Positions 6,823-10,265 of a stretch of DNA of 10,265 bases are shown here, piece after piece (the stretch's first letter is position 1; every line of letters starts with the position of its first letter). The stretch comes from Candidatus Rokuibacteriota bacterium (GTDB lineage Bacteria; Methylomirabilota; Methylomirabilia; Rokubacteriales; CSP1-6). The stretch is taken from positions 1-10,265 of the forward strand of contig JACOVB010000398.1 in the NCBI GenBank assembly GCA_016177555.1, given 5' to 3'. Below the pieces are notes generated by a model, which had not been told where the DNA came from, did no database searches, and saw nothing but the letters and a program-made list of their open reading frames with translations. Made by a program: the position numbers and the translations under genes.

Positions 6823-6850
6823 GGAACTCGACGGCGGCGCTAAGGTCTAA
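6823..6850 (+). promoter_or_regulatory. ECF (sigma-E-type) promoter before the sigma-factor gene
   Basis: GGAACT (6823-6828), a 16-base spacer and GTCTAA (6845-6850) match the promoter pattern known for RpoE-like sigma factors. The same -35 box, the same spacing and nearly the same -10 box recur at 8423-8450 before the DUF4139 gene. An autoregulatory promoter is usual for ECF sigma genes. The -10 box ends only two bases before the GTG at 6853, which is discussed as a finding. Confidence 0.75.
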
Positions 6851-6852
6851 CT

Positions 6853-7413
6853 GTGCGTGAAGAGGGGGCGGGAGATGAGCAGGGCCTGGTCCACCGGCTC
6901 AGGGCGGGGGACGGGCAGGCCTTCGAGGAGATGGTCAGGGCCTACCAGCACCGGGTGTTCGGCGTCGCCCTCCGGATGCTGAGCAGCCCGGCCGAGGCCG
7001 AGGAGGTCGCTCAGGAAGTGTTCCTGCGCGTCCACCGGAGCGTCGCCGAGTTCAGGGGCGAGGCCAAGCTCTCGACATGGCTCTACGCGATTGCCTCTCG
7101 CGTGTGCCTGACCCGGCTGACCACGGCGGAGCGGCGGATGATCCGTCGCGGGGAGGAGGCGCTGGCGCAGGTGCCGACGCCTGGCGATGGGCCGGCCGGC
7201 GATCTCGAGCGGAGCGAGCTCGAGGCCGCGCTCCACTGCGCCATCGCCGAATTGCCCGAGGATCGGCGCATCGTGGTGGTGTTGAGGGATCTGGAGGGGC
7301 TCTCCTACGAGGAGATCGCCCAGGCCCTGGACCTCGAGCTGGGCACCGTGCGCTCGCGGCTACACCGGGCGCGGATGGATCTCAAGGACAAGATGGAGCG
7401 CTTCTTCGGATGA
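6853..7413 (+). CDS. ECF-type RNA polymerase sigma factor (RpoE-like)
   Basis: A 186-residue alternative sigma factor of the extracytoplasmic-function type, which directs RNA polymerase to envelope-stress-like promoters when released from its anti-sigma factor. Region 2 spans about residues 23-90: FEEMVRAYQHRVFGVALRML, then EAEEVAQEVFLRVHRSV and the -10-recognition stretch LSTWLYAIASRVC. Region 4 spans about 125-180: ELPEDRRIVVVLRDLEGLSY, then EEIAQALDLELGTVRSRLHR, the -35-recognising helix-turn-helix. Length and order are typical. The chosen GTG (6853) gives a normal N-terminus but has only a weak AAGG upstream and sits two bases after a candidate -10 box. The next in-frame ATG (6931) would cut region 2. 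The stop overlaps the anti-sigma start as ATGA, so the two are translationally coupled. Confidence 0.94.
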   Translation: MREEGAGDEQGLVHRLRAGDGQAFEEMVRAYQHRVFGVALRMLSSPAEAEEVAQEVFLRVHRSVAEFRGEAKLSTWLYAIASRVCLTRLTTAERRMIRRGEEALAQVPTPGDGPAGDLERSELEAALHCAIAELPEDRRIVVVLRDLEGLSYEEIAQALDLELGTVRSRLHRARMDLKDKMERFFG

Positions 7414-8411
7414 CCTGCCACCACGACGCGCGCGAGCTTCTGTCGGCGCTCCTGGACGATGCGCTCGCGGGCGAGCAGCGCCTGGCCGTGCAGCGCCACG
7501 TGGACGGTTGCGACGAGTGCCGCCGGGAGCTCGAGCGGCTCCGGCAGACGGTGGGCTTGCTCCACCGGCTGCCGCCGGCGCGCGCCCCCGTGGGCTTCGT
7601 GGATCGGGTGCTCGAGGCGGCGCGCCCGACCCCGTGGCATGAGCGGTTGTGGCGGCGTCTGCTGCTGCCCCTGCGCGTGAGGCTTCCGCTCGAGGCGGCG
7701 GCTCTGGTCCTCGTCGCCGGGCTCGCCGTCTACGTCTTCGAGCGGACCCCGGAGCTCCAGCAGGCCGCGCGCCAGGAAGCGCCCGGGGCTCTTCCCTCGG
7801 AAGCGCGCCGCGCCGAACCGCTGCCGCCAACCGCGCCGCCTACCGCGCCGGTGCCGCCTGCCGGGGCAAAGCCGGAGTCTGCTTCCGCTCCCCCCGCGCC
7901 CGCCAGAACCGTGCCACTGGCGAAGGAGAACGCCCGGGCCCAGGTCGAGAACCGGAGGAAGGCCGAGCCGGCGGCCCCACGGGAGGAGAAGTCGGCCGCC
8001 TCGGGCGCCCTCATCGGGCGCGAGTCCGCCACGCGGGACAGGGCGGACGCTCCCACCGCGCAGCCAGGCTCGCCGCCGGCCGCGGAGAGGGCCGAGGCCG
8101 AGCGCCCCGGGCAGAGCCTCGCCGCCCGAGCGCCCGCTGCCCTCAGGGCGGCGCCCGATGTCGCCGGTCGCCTCGTGGTGGCCGACCGCGCCGAGGGCGC
8201 GGAGGGGCTGGTAGCGCTGGCCGCCAGGCTTGGCGCTGTCGAGGTCTCGCGTCGCCTGGAGGCCGACGAGGCCGTCGTCGAGCTGGCGCTCCCCAGGGAG
8301 ATCTACCCCGCCCTCGTCGAGGGCCTCGCCGGCATCGGCCGCTGGACAGTCGAGCGCGCGCCCGCGGAGCTGCCCGCCCGGGTCCGCATCAGCATTCGCC
8401 TCACCGGTTAA
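7410..8411 (+). CDS. Membrane-anchored zinc-finger anti-sigma factor
   Basis: A 333-residue partner of the upstream sigma factor, expected to hold it at the inner membrane until a signal arrives. The cytoplasmic N-terminus has a ZAS/zf-HC2 zinc site: C3 plus H30-x3-C34-x2-C37 (RHVDGCDECRRE). This spacing resembles redox-sensing RsrA-type proteins. A single membrane helix lies at about 93-110 (PLEAAALVLVAGLAVYVF). A long Ala/Pro/Glu-rich, probably disordered periplasmic linker follows (about 113-245). The C-terminal folded domain (about 250-333: GRLVVADRAEGAEGL, VVELALPREIYPALVEGL, then VRISIRLTG) resembles the sensor domains of DUF2275-like anti-sigma proteins. ATG 7410 overlaps the sigma stop (ATGA), with GGAG eleven bases upstream. 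The signal it senses is unknown. Confidence 0.9.
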   Translation: MTCHHDARELLSALLDDALAGEQRLAVQRHVDGCDECRRELERLRQTVGLLHRLPPARAPVGFVDRVLEAARPTPWHERLWRRLLLPLRVRLPLEAAALVLVAGLAVYVFERTPELQQAARQEAPGALPSEARRAEPLPPTAPPTAPVPPAGAKPESASAPPAPARTVPLAKENARAQVENRRKAEPAAPREEKSAASGALIGRESATRDRADAPTAQPGSPPAAERAEAERPGQSLAARAPAALRAAPDVAGRLVVADRAEGAEGLVALAARLGAVEVSRRLEADEAVVELALPREIYPALVEGLAGIGRWTVERAPAELPARVRISIRLTG

Positions 8412-8422
8412 CCGTTCGCCCG

Positions 8423-8450
8423 GGAACTTCCCCGGCCTCCTCCTGTCTTA
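8423..8450 (+). promoter_or_regulatory. Second ECF-type promoter, before the DUF4139 gene
   Basis: GGAACT (8423-8428), a 16-base spacer and GTCTTA (8445-8450) sit just after the anti-sigma stop. The flanking CGGGAACT is identical to the promoter before the sigma gene. Transcription would start near 8456, leaving a leader of about 40 bases that carries the AGGAGG ribosome binding site (8482-8487). The DUF4139 gene is therefore probably a direct target of the sigma factor encoded upstream, independent of read-through. Confidence 0.72.
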
Positions 8451-8495
8451 CCTGGCAGAAGCACCCGAAACCTGAAGCGACAGGAGGACGGATCG

Positions 8496-9905
8496 ATGAA
8501 GACGCGATGGATGGCTCTCGCCCTGCTCTGCCTGGTGGGCCTCGCCCGGGACGCCGCCGCGGCGCCCCTCAGCATCACCCGCCAGACCCAGAAAGACGTC
8601 ATGGTGACGATCTACAACGGCAACCTCGGCCTGGTGAAGGACGTCCGCGAGGTCCGCCTCCCGGCGGGCATGCTCGAGGTCCAGTTCATGGACGTGGCCT
8701 CGCAGATCGATCCCACCACCGTGCATCTCAAGTCCCTCACCGATCCCGCCGGGGTCAAGATCCTCGAGCAGAACTACGAGTACGATCTCCTCTCCAGCCA
8801 GAAGCTCATGGAGAAGTACATCGGCCGGAAGGTCAGGCTCTACGGCAGCGACGGCTCCTACCATGAGGCCACGCTGCTCTCGACCCAGGGGCCGGTCTAC
8901 GAGATCAACGGCCAGATCCATCTGGGCCATCACGGCAGGCTCGTGCTGCCCGCCCTGCCCGAGAACCTGGTGTCCCAGCCCACGCTGGCGTGGCTGCTGC
9001 GCAGTCAGGTCGACCGCCCGCAGCGCGTGGAGGCCTCGTACCTCACCGGTGGGATCAGCTGGAAGGCCGACTACGTGCTGGTGATCAACCCCGCCGACAC
9101 GCGGACGGATGTCACGGGGTGGGTGACCATCGACAACAAGAGCGGGGCGAGTTACGGCAATGCCGCCCTCAAGCTCGTGGCCGGCGACGTGAACCGGGCC
9201 GCGGACCGGCCGCGCCAGGGGCGGATGCTGGAGATGGCGGCCAAGGCGGCCTCGCCGGCGGAGGCGCGCCGCGACTTCGCCTCCGAGGGCTTCTTCGAGT
9301 ACCACCTCTACACCCTCGACGGCCGCACCACCATCAAGGACAACCAGACCAAGCAGCTCTCGCTCATGTCGGCCGCGGAGGTGCCCGTCGAGAAGCAGCT
9401 CATCTATTACGGCGCCGAGGAGTACTACCGCAACGCCCACGGGATGCCCATCTCGACCCAGAAGGTGCAGGTCTACCTCGAGCTCCGGAACAGCAAGGAG
9501 AACCGCCTCGGGCTGCCGCTGCCCAAGGGCAAGGTCCGCGTCTACAAGGCCGACACGTCGGGCAGCCAGCAGTTCATCGGCGAGGACTGGATCGACCACA
9601 CCCCGAAGGACGAGCGCGTGAAGATCAAGATGGGCAACGCTTTCGACGTGGTCGCCGAGCGCACCCAGAAGGACTGGAGGAAAATCGCCTCGGGCCTCTA
9701 CGAGGTCGAGTGGGAGGTCTCCCTCCGCAATCACAAGAAGCAGGAGCAGACCGTGGCGGTCATCGAGCCCGTGCCCGGCGACTGGCAGGTGCTGCACGCC
9801 ACTCACCGCGGCGACAAGGTCGAGGCCCACACCCTCAAGTTCCGGGTGCCGGTGCCTCCGGATGGGGCGGCAAAGCTCACCTACCGCGTCCGCCTCCGCT
9901 TCTAG
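8496..9905 (+). CDS. Exported DUF4139-domain protein
   Basis: A 469-residue secreted protein. Residues 1-23 form a signal peptide (KTR start, hydrophobic 6-17, cleavage near DAAAA). The mature N-terminus has TIYNGNLGLVKDVREVRLPAG (residues about 38-58, split by a turn), typical of DUF4139 proteins. Later marks are YLTGGISWKADYVLVIN, WVTIDNKSGASYGNAALKLV, GLPLPKGKVRVYKAD and FIGEDWIDHTPKDERVKIKMG, ending in beta-rich repeats and a final TYRVRLRF strand. The family is beta-rich and mostly periplasmic or surface, with no settled biochemical role. Some relatives are called mucoidy or envelope-related, which I treat as unproven. ATG 8496 has AGGAGG eight bases upstream. It lies 84 bases after the anti-sigma gene, with its own ECF-type promoter between, so a role in the envelope response is inferred. 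The last F-stop codon runs straight into a large palindrome. Confidence 0.93.
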   Translation: MKTRWMALALLCLVGLARDAAAAPLSITRQTQKDVMVTIYNGNLGLVKDVREVRLPAGMLEVQFMDVASQIDPTTVHLKSLTDPAGVKILEQNYEYDLLSSQKLMEKYIGRKVRLYGSDGSYHEATLLSTQGPVYEINGQIHLGHHGRLVLPALPENLVSQPTLAWLLRSQVDRPQRVEASYLTGGISWKADYVLVINPADTRTDVTGWVTIDNKSGASYGNAALKLVAGDVNRAADRPRQGRMLEMAAKAASPAEARRDFASEGFFEYHLYTLDGRTTIKDNQTKQLSLMSAAEVPVEKQLIYYGAEEYYRNAHGMPISTQKVQVYLELRNSKENRLGLPLPKGKVRVYKADTSGSQQFIGEDWIDHTPKDERVKIKMGNAFDVVAERTQKDWRKIASGLYEVEWEVSLRNHKKQEQTVAVIEPVPGDWQVLHATHRGDKVEAHTLKFRVPVPPDGAAKLTYRVRLRF

Positions 9906-10030
9906 CAGGCCGCTGAAAAGGGCCCATCTGCCGCGTTGGCGCCCTCGGCCGCACGCTCGACGTATGAAGATACGCCTCGCGTGCGGCCGTCGGGCGCCGC
10001 CCTGCATCTGGACCCTCTTGAGCGGCCTGC
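9905..10030. repeat. 126-bp imperfect palindromic element downstream of the DUF4139 gene
   Basis: The spacer after the DUF4139 gene is one large inverted repeat centred between 9967 and 9968. The outer arms GCAGGCCGCT (9905-9914) and AGCGGCCTGC (10021-10030) match perfectly. Inner matches include GGCCGCACGC against GCGTGCGGCC, GGCGCC on both sides, and CGTAT/ATACG at 9961-9974 around a GAAG loop, with a few mismatches and small shifts between. No coding capacity is seen. The shape suits a REP- or MITE-like dispersed element or a very stable RNA hairpin. It probably ends or protects the DUF4139 mRNA. It begins at the last base of the TAG stop. Confidence 0.8.
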
Positions 10031-10040
10031 GGGGTGTTTC

Positions 10041-10080
10041 CGAATCCTGCGCGCGGCCCCGTCGGGGGGCGCGGGATTCG
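10041..10080. terminator. Strong hairpin, possible terminator or 5' leader structure
   Basis: CGAATCC (10041-10047) pairs with GGATTCG (10074-10080), continuing inward through a wobble pair and GCGC/GCGC and then less regular G/C pairs, for a stem of about 12 pairs. No T-run follows on the plus strand (TGGTACGG), so it is not a textbook intrinsic terminator. It lies between the large palindrome and the next gene, 18 bases before that gene's ATG. It could therefore also be a structure in that gene's leader. Confidence 0.45.
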
Positions 10081-10098
10081 TGGTACGGTGAGGCTGTC

Positions 10099-10265
10099 AT
10101 GGGGCTTTCGATGTGCCGGGCCGTCGTGGTCCTCCTCGTCGCGTTCGCATGCGCAGCCCTCGATTTCCGGCCGGCCGCAGCCCTCGAGGAGCGCGAGCGC
10201 CTGCTTCTGGTGGGCGAGCGCGCGTTCCAGGACAGGCTGCACGCCCTCTCCCGCAAGACGCTGGA
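10099..10265 (+). CDS. N-terminus of an exported protein, cut by the window edge
   Basis: ATG 10099 is preceded by GGTGAGG at a five-base spacing and opens a frame that runs off the window after 55 codons. The first 30 or so residues form a signal peptide (MGLSMCRAVVVLLVAFACAA, cleavage likely near RPAAA). The mature part starts LEERERLLLVGERAFQDRLH and is strongly helical and charged. It recalls the first helix pair of tetratricopeptide-type periplasmic proteins such as BamD- or YbgF-like factors, but the fragment is too short to name a family. An alternative start at the second ATG (codon 5) cannot be excluded. Confidence 0.72.
   Translation, partial: MGLSMCRAVVVLLVAFACAALDFRPAAALEERERLLLVGERAFQDRLHALSRKTL

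Noticed and set aside
7649..8866. 405-residue plus-strand frame across the anti-sigma/DUF4139 junction
   Set aside because: It is an alternate frame of two well-supported genes, Arg/Gly/Pro-rich, and would cross the promoter and the ribosome binding site of the DUF4139 gene.
8448..10256. 602-residue minus-strand frame antisense to the DUF4139 gene and the palindrome
   Set aside because: High GC at codon third positions leaves few stops on the opposite strand. The product is low-complexity, runs through the palindromic spacer and has no family resemblance.

Overview
The window is GC-rich bacterial DNA, gene-dense on both strands. Codon third positions are strongly G/C, so long spurious antisense reading frames are common. 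I see no rRNA, tRNA, CRISPR array, integrase or transposase. The gene content and the palindromic spacer element near the right end would fit an uncultured soil or groundwater lineage such as Rokubacteria/Methylomirabilota or a deltaproteobacterial group. That placement is an impression and not demonstrated.

Left part, minus strand (1-3883): a PadR-family repressor is translationally coupled (GTGA overlap) to a two-domain chromate transporter (ChrA). Then come the C-terminal remnant of a probable YVTN-type beta-propeller gene, a HAD-family phosphatase and the replication-repair ATPase RarA. RarA is cut by the window edge only a few codons short of its usual length. A palindromic, probably self-regulatory site lies upstream of padR. 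A perfect TATAAT placed six bases before the rarA GTG suggests leaderless transcription.

Middle (4114-6788): a TauE/SafE (TSUP) anion exporter on the plus strand converges on a minus-strand periplasmic multiheme-type protein with an ethylbenzene-dehydrogenase-like haem-binding domain. That protein has one ordinary CxxCH and one unusual CxxxCH motif. A 131-residue minus-strand frame follows. It resembles a regulator effector domain that has lost its DNA-binding part.

Right part, plus strand (6823-10265): an envelope-stress-like signalling module made of an ECF sigma factor, its membrane-spanning zinc-finger anti-sigma factor (ATGA overlap), and a secreted DUF4139 protein. The strongest find is a pair of matching promoter elements, GGAACT-N16-GTCTAA before the sigma gene and GGAACT-N16-GTCTTA before the DUF4139 gene. 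They suggest that the sigma factor drives both its own operon and the neighbouring secreted protein. The module ends in a 126-bp imperfect palindrome that begins inside the DUF4139 stop codon. A second hairpin and the start of a new secreted protein gene, cut by the window edge, follow.
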